DNA from: Salticus scenicus
Taxonomy: Eukaryota; Arthropoda; Arachnida; Araneae; Salticidae
Length of the DNA: 64,000 nucleotides
Reading direction: 5' to 3'
Assembly (NCBI GenBank): GCA_963930645.1
Contig: CAWVNO010000528.1
Span: 62,001-126,000 of the forward strand
The notes under the pieces were generated by a model. That model worked only from the letters and a program-made list of their open reading frames with translations, did no database searches and was not told where the DNA came from. Positions 21,457-31,679 of this stretch are shown here, in pieces. A program made the position numbers and the translations under genes. How positions within the stretch are numbered: the stretch's first letter is position 1; every line of letters begins with the position of its first letter.

Positions 21457-22392
21457 AATACGAATACAAAACTATATGTGTGTCAAGAGTGCTCTAAAGG
21501 ATTTTCTAAGAAAGGTAATTTAATTGTACATCTTCGCATGCATACAGGTGAAAAGATGTATGTATGCGAGGAATGTTTTGAAGGATTTACTGTTAAAATT
21601 GCTCTTAGTAACCATCTTCGAATTCATACAGGAGAAAAGTCATATGTGTGTAAAGAATGTTCTAAAGGATTTTCTCATAAAAGCAGTTTAATAAGACATC
21701 TTCGTGTTCATACAGAAGAAAAACCTTATGTTTGCGAAGAATGCTCCAAAGCATTTTCGATTAAGAGCAATCTAAAAGAACACCTTCGTACTCATACTGG
21801 AGAAAAACCATATGTGTGTGAAAAATGTTCTAAAGGATTTTCTCGATTAAGTAATCTAAAAAGTCATCGTCGCGTTCATACAGGAGAAAAACCGTATGTG
21901 TGTGAAGAATGTTCTAAAGGATTTTCTCAAATAAATAATCTAAGAGCTCATCTTTGCATTCACGCAGGAGAAAAACCATATGTGTGCGAAGAATGTTGTA
22001 AAGGGTTTTCCCATAAGAATAGTTTAAATCGTCATCTTCGCGTTCATACAGGAGAAAAACCATATGTGTGTGAAACATGTTGTAAAGGGTTTTCTCAAAA
22101 GTGTCAGCTAAAAGAACATGTTCGCGTTCATACAGGAGAAAAACCTCATGTGTGTAAAGAATGTTCTAAAAGATTTTCTCTAAAGGGCAGTCTGATGCAA
22201 CATGTTCGCATTCACACAGGTGAAAAACCATACGTGTGCGAAGAATGCTCCAAAGCATTTTCGGGTAAGAGCAGTCTAAGAAAACACCTTCGTACTCATA
22301 CAGGAGAAAAACCATATATGTGTCAAGAATGTTCCAAAGCATTTTCTCACAACAGCACTTTAAGAAATCATCTTCGCAATCATGAAGTTTAA
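21457..22392 (+). CDS. C2H2 zinc-finger protein, 11 tandem fingers (5' end uncertain)
   Basis: The open frame encodes eleven consecutive C2H2 fingers of 28 residues (C-X2-C-X12-H-X3-H) joined by TGEKPYVC linkers and ends six residues after the last finger with TAA. Each finger has the CSKGFS or CSKAFS core. Residues at the base-contacting helix positions differ between fingers (KKGNLIV, HKSSLIR, IKSNLKE, RLSNLKS and so on), as expected for a sequence-specific DNA-binding nuclear protein. No KRAB, ZAD or BTB domain is visible. There is no in-frame ATG before the first finger; the first internal ATG is near 21538, and stops close the frame at 21454. Either an upstream exon supplies the start or the 5' part has decayed. 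Finger relics at 21230-21456 favour decay. A polyadenylation signal AATAAA follows at 22409. Confidence 0.85.
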   Translation, partial: NTNTKLYVCQECSKGFSKKGNLIVHLRMHTGEKMYVCEECFEGFTVKIALSNHLRIHTGEKSYVCKECSKGFSHKSSLIRHLRVHTEEKPYVCEECSKAFSIKSNLKEHLRTHTGEKPYVCEKCSKGFSRLSNLKSHRRVHTGEKPYVCEECSKGFSQINNLRAHLCIHAGEKPYVCEECCKGFSHKNSLNRHLRVHTGEKPYVCETCCKGFSQKCQLKEHVRVHTGEKPHVCKECSKRFSLKGSLMQHVRIHTGEKPYVCEECSKAFSGKSSLRKHLRTHTGEKPYMCQECSKAFSHNSTLRNHLRNHEV

Positions 22393-23424
22393 ACATCTCA
22401 TTATAAAAAATAAATTGGCCCCATGACAGTTGCGTGAGAATGGAATTACAAAATAATTTACCAGGAGTGTAATAAAAAAATAAAAACAAGAATAAAGTAC
22501 AACTCATGGTATTGACATACAAAGTTTTAAGCTATTCTTTTTAAAGACCAATCATCTGGTTGCGATACCCATTTTTAATCCTTGCGAAAATGACAAAATT
22601 TTTTTAAAAACTTACAAAGGGCTCCCACCATTAACCTATATCAAAGTAATTTTAAGAAATAAATATAGTACTAACATATGTTAGAGAATGAAATACAGTT
22701 ACTGTATGACTTTATACGGAAGAATAGATTAAAATAATTCCAGTTGTACTAAATTAAATTATGTATACAAAGAATATAAGCAGATTATTATTATAGAGCG
22801 AAGTTTTTTTTTTTCTACTTGTTACTTTCTTTTTTCATCACCAACCCTCCGGTGCATTTTTTTACTAGTTCGAAACGTACTTTGCAAGTGCAGTAATACT
22901 TCCAGCCACTAATATCGCACCATTTTAATTTTTGAACATCAAGAAAATATTTTATAATTGGTCACAAAATATCATCGAAATAAAATCTATATTACTGAAG
23001 TTGCTAAACAGTATGAATTTTTTAAATTCATGTATCATTTGTGTCAACCCTGTATACGCTACACAACCATCGACCAAAAATGAGTAGTGAAGCCATTGTC
23101 TGTTTGTATAAATATTTTGTTGTACTGTTTTTATTCTCTGCTCTAATAAAAAATATCTGATTCAGTGTTTCTGAGATATCAATTTCAGAATACTTTGTGG
23201 AAAATCCAGTTTTCGTTCACTTACAGGGTAAGTACAAAGAATTTTGGTAAGTATTAATCGGTGAAATTCGGTGAAATTCCTCTTGAAACCAAACCAAGCT
23301 TAAAGAGAATGGTTGAAAACATAGAATGGAAAGTTTGCGTAACTAGACTCTATCGGGCAAGATATCACCCTTGAAATTTTAACTGTGTCTATGAAAGTCA
23401 ATAAATAGAAACAGGAAGTGAGAA
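22393..23424. other. 3' region of the zinc-finger locus and AT-rich spacer
   Basis: It has AATAAA at 22409-22414 and again near 22490, possible polyadenylation signals. The rest is AT-rich with no gene, and open frames here are antisense or random. Confidence 0.5.
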
Positions 23425-23510
23425 AGTGTGGAACACTGGTTTAGCTGTTTGGCTTGAGACAGGTAGGTATTGCGTTCGAGTCCCGGCAGAGTCCCTTCTT
23501 AAAGAAAGAA
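23425..23510 (+). repeat. tRNA-like relic with A and B boxes
   Basis: TGGTTTAGCTGTTTGGC resembles an A box, and GCGTTCGAGTCCCGGCAG contains a good B box about 40 bases later. I could not find a pairing acceptor stem, so it is more likely a tRNA-derived SINE head than a functional tRNA. Confidence 0.4.
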
Positions 23511-23613
23511 AAAAAATGTTTAAATTTATAATTATATTAAATTATTAGTTCTTTTTTTTTTCATGAGTATGCTAGTTAATAAAATATTAACGAGGAATAT
23601 AAAAATACGTTTA

Positions 23614-24245
23614 TCTATACTAATATTATAAATGCGGAAGTTTGGATGGATAGATGGATGTGTGTTACTCAATCACGGCTAAACGGATTTGGATGAAATT
23701 TGGTACATAGATAGAAAATAGTCTGGAATAGGACACAGGCCACTATCTTTAGAGAAATTCCCCCACGTTCCCCCCGGGGGGGAAGACAAAAACACATTGG
23801 TCCGGGTATCACTTGAGAATGGCTGGACAGAATTCAACGGCGCTTCACAAGAATTTAATTCTTTATCCATCTTAAAATTATATCTATCAACTTTACAGAA
23901 GTTCCCTCTTGGGGGGAGGGGGTTCAAAAGACAAAAACACGTTTGTTCGGGTATTACTTGAGAACGGCTGGGCGCAATTCAACAGCGCTTCGCAAGAATT
24001 TGAGTATTTACCCAACTTAAAATTATATCTATCAACTTTACAGAAATATCACCTACGTTCCTCCCTGGGGGGGGGGGGCGAAAGACAAAATCACGTTTGT
24101 CCATGTATCACTTGAGAATAGCTGGACGGAATACAACGGCTCTTCGCAGGAAATAGGTACCTATATTAAAATTATATTTATCAACTTTACAGAAATCCCG
24201 CCATGTTCCCCCCTGGGATGGCAAAAGACAAAAACATGTTTGTAA
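23614..24245 (+). mobile_element. Helitron 5' end with about 145-bp tandem units
   Basis: TCTATACTAATATTATAAAT then CTCAATCACGGCTAAACGGA and GATGAAATTTGGTACATAGA is the widespread arthropod Helitron 5' terminus. It is followed by three to four diverged tandem units of about 145-150 bp (starting near 23754, 23897, 24040 and 24194). Each has a G/C-run block, AAGACAAAAACACGTTTGT, CACTTGAGAA.GGCTGGACGG and TTATATCTATCAACTTTACA. No helicase frame is present. The 3' terminus is not located. Confidence 0.68.
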
Positions 24246-24835
24246 GCGTAACACGGCTCCTAATTACTTCACAGTAAAGAAATTGCACATAGGAAGACTA
24301 GACATGAGTACAAAGAATACTTTCAATTTTTAAGGGAAGGGAGGTGGGAAATCAATTTTTGGCAGGAAATATCGAAAATTCCTGATTTTTGAGTAGAACT
24401 CTACCAAAAATGGAACAAAGATATTGATTGAAAAAATGCTATGCCACTTACTTATAATATTTCAATTTTTTTTTCTTTATGGTGGGGGGGGGGGGGTAGT
24501 TTACGAGGGAACAAACTCTAGACACCCCTTTCAGCGCTAAATTTGTCCTGAGAAATATATGGCAACTGCGGTCACGAGTTTTGGTGCTTGCATTACTTAT
24601 ATGTATCCGACACCTAGAGTAATGGGATTTATCAAAATTACCCAGGACAGAAGGCAAAAACACGTTTGTAAGCATAACTCGGCTCCAAATTACTTCACAG
24701 TGAAGAAATTGCACAAGGAGAGACTACACAGTAGAACAATTAAAACACTATCTGCGATTTAGGAAATTTCGAATTTTAAAGGGAGGAATAGGAAAAATCC
24801 ATTTTTGGCGAAAAATTTTACAAATTATCCCCTTC
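24228..24835 (+). repeat. Pair of diverged direct repeats, about 430 bp apart
   Basis: The blocks 24230-24390 and 24650-24835 share AAAAACACGTTTGTAAGC, ACTTCACAGTGAAGAAATTG, and GAAATTTCGAATTTTAAAGG-like text. They probably continue the Helitron-associated tandem array. Confidence 0.55.
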
Positions 24836-25019
24836 CTTAATTTTTTTCCCTGTTCGATAATTTTATGATAATGAATTTGATTTGAAGAATGAAAAATAAT
24901 TAATTTAACACCTAAAAACAAAACAATATATATATATATATAAAGTTTAAAAAATAACATTAATAACAGATAAAAAAAAAATATAAGATGTGTAATGCAA
25001 AATTTCATTGGCAAATACC

Positions 25020-25043
25020 CCCCCCCCCCCCCCACACACACAC
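25020..25043. repeat. C run plus CA microsatellite
   Basis: About 15 C residues are followed by (CA)6. The block is non-coding. Confidence 0.8.
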
Positions 25044-25389
25044 ACAAATCCCTTGTCGGAAAGGTTCATGTTTCAGAGTTTTCCGACTCTGTAGTCCCTC
25101 AGAAGATATTTAACGGTTAAAATAATCCTCTCGCTAACCAAAAATGAAATTTATAGCCATAAAATCACCGAAAAATGATAAAAATAGGGGCCATTCCTAA
25201 AAAACGGTGGGTGATAGGGCAAAATGGGCGTCTTATTCGGATTCAAGAGATCATTTTACATAAGAATACGCTGAAAATGGTGTCAGAGGTAATTTTCATG
25301 TCGAACAGTGTTATTTATTTAAATTTCGTTTTTGTTATCCATAAAAGGTACGGAAAACATTGTTTTCATACAAACACATATTTTACATC

Positions 25390-25615
25390 TTTTTTACCCA
25401 CTTATTATAGAGAAAGTACTGTTTATGGCTCAGATTTTTCAAATTGGGTTTTTTCTACATTTACATTTAAGGTTCCCTGAATCTAAAAATCCGGATTTTA
25501 ACGGTTGTTCTGCATGTGTCTGTCTGTGTATTTGTTGTCATCATAAATTAAAAAATTAAACATTAGAAGAAAGTCGAATCTCGGAGAAAAGAATAAGTAA
25601 TTCGTGTGCAGGTCT
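25390..25615 (+). mobile_element. Family R2 repeat, HINE-like
   Basis: TTACCCACTTATTATAGAGAAAGTA is an eroded hairpin head. It is followed by CATTTAAGGTTCCCTGAATC, a TGTGTCTGTCTGTG microsatellite, ATAAATTAAAAAATTAAACATTAG and TCTCGGAGAAAAGAATAAGT. Copies of the same order lie at 30831-31075 and, split, at 31680-31792 plus 32799-32960. Confidence 0.6.
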
Positions 25616-25922
25616 TCTGAAGTGGGCGTTCAATAACTACGTGAGGCGGTTTTGACAATTTCTTACCCCCCTCACTCCCTGGTGAGATTTGACTCGATCC
25701 ACCCCTCCCACTCCCCTAATCTCACGTGGGATTTTTCAAAATTCATACTTTTACTGTAAATGCGTTGGACGTATTACAAAAAATACAATTTGCTTTATTA
25801 TTTTTATTGAAGACTAGTTAAGACTAGTTTTTAAGATTGCATAAATCGTATTCTTGAACCACAGTAATAAAAGTGAACAATGAGATACTTAAATAGAAAC
25901 TATTAAAATTAATAAAAGATAT

Positions 25923-26049
25923 TTATTCTAATTCAGTCCATGGGAACTCGTGCGCAGTCTCAAGAGTGACTATTGGAACCGGCATACCCATGTGATTCTC
26001 GGTAAAATCGTCTGCTCCTTCAACTTCGCTTTGATTTAGCCATTCTAAA
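25923..26049 (-). pseudogene. C-terminal coding remnant, split by a hAT
   Basis: On the minus strand the frame reads LEWLNQSEVEGADDFTENHM then GMPVPIVTLETAHEFPWT and stops. Upstream, across the hAT insertion and one TSD copy, the same frame continues with ATELLCAMDNG at 26483-26514 before a stop. Codon content looks coding, not random AT. It may be the tail of a transposase of the enclosing element. I do not recognise the family. Confidence 0.45.
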
Positions 26050-26322
26050 CAGGGCCTGATTACCCAAAAGGCTCGGGAAGCACAAGCTTCCCCTCTAAAA
26101 TTTAAGAGGGACCCCCAAAAGGACTAGAAACAGTGTCTTGAATTTTCTGTTTTATTTTTTCATACTGAGATTGAATTTTTCTGAGAAAATTCGCCTAAAG
26201 CAAGAAAAATACTCACTATTTCGGAAAAAATCTATTATTTAACCTCATAAATCTGAATGTTCTTAATTAATAAGTTACACGATTTTAATGTTGTGTGTAG
26301 AAACCACCCAGATATATGAATG

Positions 26323-26355
<33 letters not shown>

Positions 26356-26474
26356 ATGAACACAAATTAATTTTTTGGTCTATAGAATTTTTATATTACA
26401 ATATGTACCAGGAAAACAAGATTCTCCGAAATGATACTGAGCTTCCCCTAGCTTCAAAGCGTAATCGGGCCCGC
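26050..26474. mobile_element. 425-bp non-autonomous hAT with 8-bp TSD
   Basis: The left end CAGGGCCTGATTACCC pairs with the right end, in reverse complement GCGGGCCCGATTACGC. Identical 8-mers ATTCTAAA flank it at 26042-26049 and 26475-26482. The subterminal regions share AAGCTTCCCCT. A poly(A) run lies inside at 26324-26353. Confidence 0.85.
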
Positions 26475-26747
26475 ATTCTAAACCGTTGTCCATTGCGCAC
26501 AGAAGCTCAGTAGCCTAAACAATTTAAAGGCTACTGTGCTGCTTCGCGGAGTCCGGATAGCCACGATAAATGTTATCGTGTCAGATTTTGCCACATCTAA
26601 GTCAAGAAATATGTTTTACTTGAATTTAACTCAATTTTCGCGCAAGTTCACACTGTTTTTTTTTTTTTTTGCGGGAAAAAAATTACGTGATATTTTCCCA
26701 GACACCCCCTCCTCCCTGAAAACCTCTCGTAATTTAAGGACGCCCCC

Positions 26748-27455
26748 AAAAAATTCAAATACATTACGTCTACGAGCAAAATTTCTGAAAAAAATAAATT
26801 GAACGTATATTTTTATGTGTGGATCGTTCATTGTAAAAGTGAATTATCTCCTTCGAAATTGATTTTGAAATAACGAGTTTTTTTCAAATTTATGCGTAAG
26901 AAAAGAAGTCAAGATTCAGTAAGTGTTATCGATTTTTGTGTTTAATGCAAACCGTAGTTATAAGAATTTATAAATTATATTAAAAATAATTTGAAGTAAC
27001 TTAGAAACTTCATTTTTCTAATAAATATTTAGAATTTTAGATTTCTGAGAAAAACATGGAATGCCGTTTATGAAATTTTAATGCAATAAGGAATTTGCAC
27101 ACATGGGGAATTTGAACAAAATCCTATTTTTCTGGTTGTTTTAGGCCCATAAATTTCAAAAAGTTTATTAAAATTGCAAAAAAAGGTCTCAATTTTAAAA
27201 GTAACTTTAAAATTAACCAAAAATTACGTGACTTCAAAACGCTGCTTGACGTCATACTTTATGATGCTTCAATGTTTAATTTTGTTAGCCTAGTAAGCAA
27301 GCAGCAATTCGTTTTAACTTTCGAATTATCAATCGTTTTTGTAATTTCTGAGCATTTCTTTTTCATCTTATAATCATTTAATATCATTATCACCATTTTC
27401 CATAATCATTATTTTCAATTGTTTCCTTTTCATGGCGGTTGTCCAATGTTTTCGT
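26748..27455. other. No gene seen; AT-rich
   Basis: This is an AT-rich spacer with no repeats that I can bound. The phrase AAAAATTACGTGACTTCAAA near 27222 looks like a relic of a TIR but its partner is not found. Confidence 0.5.
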
Positions 27456-27459
27456 TTAA

Positions 27460-28055
27460 GAGGCCTCTCCACTTATCGTCCCCAGAAGCCGGAGCCAATG
27501 TTATTCTATGGAGAATTTCGCCCCATATTAACTAATACTCATATTAATAATATCTTTAAATTAGATTTCCACATGCAGAAACCTCCCAACCATTAAGCAA
27601 TTTATCACTTTCTAAAAATTATTTTTTTAAATTTTTAATATTTTATTTTGAGGTTGTAAAATGCGAATTTTCACAATGTGGAAATTTTCATTTTTGAGCT
27701 TAAAAATAAAATCTAAAAAAAAAAAAAAAAAAAAAATCAATTTTTATAAAGCGATAAATTGTTTAATAGTTGTAAATTTTCGGGAAGTGAAAACGGAATT
27801 TAAAAATATGTATTAGTTAATGAATTATAATGGGGCAAAATATCCCATAGAATAACATTGCAGGGATAGAACACGGGCGCAGAATTCATACCACTATCAA
27901 TATAAGAAAATTTTCTACCTCTTGAATCAACGATATTATAGGTGGAGAAAATTCTTAAACAGATTCCGGTATGAATTCTGCGCCCGTGTTCCATCCCTGA
28001 CATTGGCTTCGGCTTTCGGAGACGATAGGTAGAGAGTCCCCTTAATAGGATCCTG
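27460..28055. mobile_element. TIR element with about 100-bp arms
   Basis: The left arm includes AGGCCTCTCCACTTATCGTC, AGCCGGAGCCAATGTTATTC then TATGG, and TTCGCCCCAT. The right arm, reading inward in reverse complement, has CTCTCTACCTATCGTCTCCG, AAGCCGAAGCCAATGT and TTTTGCCCCAT. A MITE splits the right arm at 27861-27999, exactly within GCCAATGT/TATTC. The interior is AT-rich with a poly(A) run. Confidence 0.7.
27861..27999. mobile_element. 139-bp MITE, CAGGG TIRs, 6-bp TSD
   Basis: The TIRs CAGGGATAGAACACGGGCGC and (reverse complement of the end) CAGGGATGGAACACGGGCGC extend about 31 bp, through GCAGAATTCATACC. TSD ACATTG lies at 27855-27860 and 28000-28005. The uninterrupted left arm of the host element provides the empty site. 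A second copy of identical length is at 59681-59819. Confidence 0.9.
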
Positions 28056-28129
28056 TGGAACACTAAAGAATAGCTTTTCAGAAGCATTAGCCGTTGTATT
28101 AGCGCAGAGTGGTATAATACGATATTTGT

Positions 28130-28468
28130 ACTAAGCGTTTTTAATATACGTCATTATTATAAAGTATAAAACCTATTTCACTGATCCAAGAAGCAAAGCA
28201 AAGCACGAAATGGAATGTTAACAACGATTACTCCCGTTTGTTGTCATAAAGAGTGACGTCACGATATATTATACTGCGTTTTCTCGATAGAGTAAATAGT
28301 GCGATGTTAAAATTGCTATAAATCAGTCATTATATTTCAAATAAAGAAAATGGATTTATTTTCTTGCCTATTATATAACAATAAAATCAGAAAACGTGCA
28401 AATTCCTCATTATTGGAGTTTTTTTTATAATGAAAGATGCGACAAAAAGTGATACAATTAAGCAAAAG

Positions 28469-28500
<32 letters not shown>

Positions 28501-28529
28501 AAGAAAAAAATATATATTGAAAAAGTATG
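28130..28529. other. No gene seen; AT-rich with poly(A)
   Basis: It contains a roughly 30-base A run at 28468-28498. No coding signal is seen. Confidence 0.55.
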
Positions 28530-28860
28530 GAGTTTTACAATGAGCCGGCCATGTATAAAAGCATGTTTCGTATAAAATTTGGAATGAAAATTGTTCTATA
28601 GTGGTTTACATATGGCCACAAACAAAAATTCGGGTACTTTAACACTATATAAAGAATTTGCTGCAAGGGCATTTTAAGGTTGCGTTCTATCGTTTTTTTA
28701 TACTGTACTAAATTTAACCACATTATAGGGTGTTTTATAATGTATAGACAATATACAGAGTTACCCAAATTAAGCGAAAGCATTTATTATTATTTATTTC
28801 ATGAATAAAAATCAATGTAATAAATAAAATTAAAATTTTATAAAATAAAGTTTTTTTTTA
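28530..28860 (+). repeat. Family R3 repeat copy
   Basis: AAGCATGTTTCGTATAAAAT, GTGGTTTACATATGGCCACA, ACATTATAGGGTGTTTTATA and AGAGTTACCCAAATTAAGCG then AAAGCAT follow the same order as 31150-31640. It is non-coding. The right side ends in an AT-rich tail followed by GCTTTTATTAACTTCACCTG. Confidence 0.55.
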
Positions 28861-28929
28861 ACACGCTTTTATTAACTTCACCTGTATGTATGTTTGTACC
28901 CACTCTGAGAGCAAACAAAAAATCTATAT

Positions 28930-29300
28930 TGTAAAAAAAGACTTACCCTATGTGAACGCTGTGGCTTTGAGGTAAAGCTCTGGGGCTACGAACCTAAAGG
29001 TCTAACGTTCGAGTCCAGTCAGGGGAGATTTAAAAAAAATGGTTTTTGTTTAATTCTAAATTACTTATTTCTCATTCCTTCATTGTGTTATTTTTAACAT
29101 GCTTTTATTAACTTGATATGATGTAACTATTAATGTATGTAACGGAATCTTGAAATTCAATTTTCGACCACTTCTGTTCGTTCGATTAGCCTGAAATTTT
29201 GCACACGACTTCATAGTCGATGACAATACTACAAACAAGTGTTTCCAGGCTCCTATTCCATCAGGGGCAAACAAAAAAACTCTATATATATTAAACTCTC
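28930..29300 (+). repeat. tRNA-like B box and diverged interspersed repeat
   Basis: AACGTTCGAGTCCAGTCAGG near 28999 has a B-box-like core but no cloverleaf. Downstream, GCTTTTATTAACTTGATATG, TGTTCGTTCGATTAGCCTGA and AATTTTGCACACGACTTCAT look like an old interspersed repeat related to the ending of R3. Confidence 0.4.
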
Positions 29301-29742
29301 TTGTATGTGGCACAGGATTTGGCCGTATTTGTATAACGTTGAGTGGCAACAATTAATCAATTATTATTATTATTATTATTATATTAAAGATGTAAATATT
29401 ATGGTGTGTCACTCACACGATTTTTTCTTACCCTGCATTTTAATAATATAAATATAGATATTGTGTGCTTTTTAGTTCACATTTCAATAAAAGCGTGTTC
29501 TTTCTTTATTTATTTTTAAATATAATATTATTTCTCTCTAATTATTTATTTTTACTTTCTCTTATCCATAAACGGTGAAGAAAACGTTGTTTTCTGGTCA
29601 AATTTTCAAAATTGAAGTTTTGCTATGCAAGCACCTTGAGAGATCCTCTCAGTTTTCTAAATATTTTTCATACAGTAAGCTTACTTAAAAATTGTTCTTG
29701 AGCTCTCTCCTCCTAACCACACATACACAGACACACATTTTT

Positions 29743-30830
29743 TACTTTCTTCTATATTCAGTGGAAAAAGTATTGGATTTGCACGTTTTGAGAAGTCTGG
29801 AACACTATTTGACCATTTTTAGAAAATGTCTGTCTGTCTGCCTGCGTATGTGTATAATAAAATTTTGTGACAACTGTAACTCAGGAACTACTGCACAGAA
29901 TTTTATAAATTTTGATCAGGGGTGAAACTTTTCAGGGCCTACCCCTGAATTCAGGTTTTTTGAAATTTTTGCTCTTTCTGATTTACATGTAAATTATTTT
30001 GTTTTTACAGAAATTTCTTATTTTGAATGTTTAATTTGCCTTATAATGTATTAAGAACTCTCCAAATATCATTTAATACAGGTAGCCATATGATATTTCA
30101 TTATTAAATCTCTCCTATCTGCATGCAAATATCAGTTTTCAGGGGTTTTGCATGCTAGGTAGTTTCACCCCTGTTTGATATGTAGTTGCACCTGGATATA
30201 AATTAGTGCCTATAAACTTTTGGTGAAAATCGTCGAAGAGGCCGCCCTACCATCCCGTTTTTTTTTCCAAGTTTTTAAAATTGCGGTATGGGACAAAATT
30301 TCGTATAAATGTACATAAAAATAATTCTTTTTTAATATTCATTATGAAATTAAAAAGATTTTTTTATATTAGTGTTGGTCAACTCGTAAAAAAAAATTGC
30401 ACACGTATGAACATCGCTTCCCCTCTGTAGGAGAAGTCGCCCCAACCACCCTAGGGGAGCAAATTTTCATTTTGTGTATCTCTTAAAAGAACTCGTCAAT
30501 ACCTTTAAAACGAAAGATTGAACCATCGATCTGCGGTAATTTAAAATAAAGTTATCGATTTTTCTCATTTTTAACAAATAAATAGATAAGTAATGATAAT
30601 AAATAAATAATAGAAGAAATAATAAGATGCAATTTTCTAAGATGTTATACAGAGAATAAAATTGACTTTCTTTTGATATTTAGTGCTATACTACTTCTGT
30701 AGAATAGAAATTATCTGCATTCATCAAGGATGATGATTTTAATAAATAATAATTTTAATAAATTATTTTACTGAGGGAATTTTTACAGGAAAATATAGAA
30801 GAAAGTCATGTGGGGGACACTGCACACTAG
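29743..30830 (+). mobile_element. Family R1 repeat with nested MITE
   Basis: The head is ACTTTCTTCTATATTCAGTG then GAAAAAGTATTGGATTTGCA. A TGTC microsatellite lies near 29827. The tail is AGGAAAATATAGAAGAAAGT then a CACTAG end at 30830. The first 15 bases and the ATATAGAAGAAAGT arm are reverse complements. A 257-bp MITE interrupts it at 29917-30173. Confidence 0.7.
29917..30173. mobile_element. 257-bp MITE with CAGGGGTGAAACT TIRs and 6-bp TSD
   Basis: It begins CAGGGGTGAAACTTTTCAGG and ends AGTTTCACCCCTG, giving perfect 13-bp TIRs. TSD TTTGAT is at 29911-29916 and 30174-30179. Other R1 copies (for example near 41625-41645) supply the empty site. No coding sequence. Confidence 0.88.
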
Positions 30831-31075
30831 TCTTACTTTCTCCTACTCGTGTACTGTAGAGAAAGTGTTGTTTTTGTCTCAGATTTTTGAAACTGAGTCT
30901 TTGCTACATTTACACGCTTTGAGGTTCGCTATATCCAAAAAACGGGCATTTAGCGGTTGGTCTGTGTGCGACTGTCTGTGGGTTTGTTATCATCATAACT
31001 TAAGAACAAATGTTAGAAGAAAGTCCAGACTCGGAGAAAAGAATAAGTAATACGTTACATCTATAGGCGAAATTG
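30831..31075 (+). mobile_element. Family R2 repeat, head intact
   Basis: CTTACTTTCTCCTACTCGTG then TACTGTAGAGAAAGTGTTG forms the hairpin head. It is followed by TTTACACGCTTTGAGGTTCG, a TG-rich microsatellite, and AGACTCGGAGAAAAGAATAA then GTAATACG. It directly abuts the 3' end of the R1 copy. Confidence 0.6.
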
Positions 31076-31149
31076 GTTTCACTTGAAACATAAATTTATT
31101 TTTTCATTAGATTGCGCAGAAAAAAATAAACAAACCTTTTTTTTTTTTT

Positions 31150-31640
31150 TTTTTGTATGCATATAAGCATATTTCGTATAGAATGTGGAATGAAAGTCAT
31201 CCATTAATGGTTTGCACAGGGCCCTACAAAAGAATTCAGATATACAGTGAAACGTCGTTATCGTGAATCTCAAGGGAGATAATTTTTTTTTTTTTTATGT
31301 TATCAGTAGTTCATGCTATCAGTAATCTTCATATAACTAAACTAATATTCAGTGTGACGTGGTTTATGGAAACAGTTCATGTTAAAAGTAATTCACTTTA
31401 ACAGTGTTCACGTTAACGATGTTCGACTGTATCAAGACAAAAAAAAAATACTGGAAGTTAATTTCAAGTTGTGTTATACGTTTTTCATTCTGTGCTAAAT
31501 AAGTTTACTATATGGTGTTTCTATATAGTCAGCCTACACATACAGGGCTACTCAAAATTAAGCGAAAGCATGATTTATTTTTGTTTCTTTATGAATGAAA
31601 ACCAATATGATAAATAAAATTAAAATTTAATTAACTTAAT
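31150..31640 (+). repeat. Family R3 repeat with nested Tigger-like MITE
   Basis: ATATAAGCATATTTCGTATA, TGGTTTGCACAGGGCCCTAC, TATGGTGTTTCTATATAGTC and GGCTACTCAAAATTAAGCGA parallel 28530-28860. The element at 31245-31429 is inserted after TTCAGATA. Confidence 0.58.
31245..31429. mobile_element. Tigger/pogo-like MITE, TA target
   Basis: The left TIR is CAGTGAAACGTCGTTATCGT and the right, in reverse complement, is CAGTCGAACATCGTTAACGT. TA flanks both ends. Inside are further TTATCAGTA and TTAACAGTG motifs. There is no transposase. The family matches the CAGT...TTAT style of pogo/Tigger ends. Confidence 0.78.
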
Positions 31641-31679
31641 ATTCTTCTTTTTTTTCTACTTATTTAGTTAGTTATTTAG

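Larger units (their letters stand above)
25624..26747. mobile_element. Old TIR element with coding remnant, interrupted by a hAT
   Basis: The left side begins GGGCGTTCAATAACTACGTG. The right side in reverse complement begins GGGGGCGTCCTTAAATTACG and also carries CACCCCCTCCTCCCTG-type sequence matching the left in inverted order. The interior has a minus-strand coding remnant (25923-26049) split by the hAT at 26050. Boundaries and superfamily are uncertain. Confidence 0.45.

Noticed and set aside
22166..22522. Minus-strand frame over the zinc-finger array
   Set aside because: It is an antisense shadow of the finger-coding repeat.
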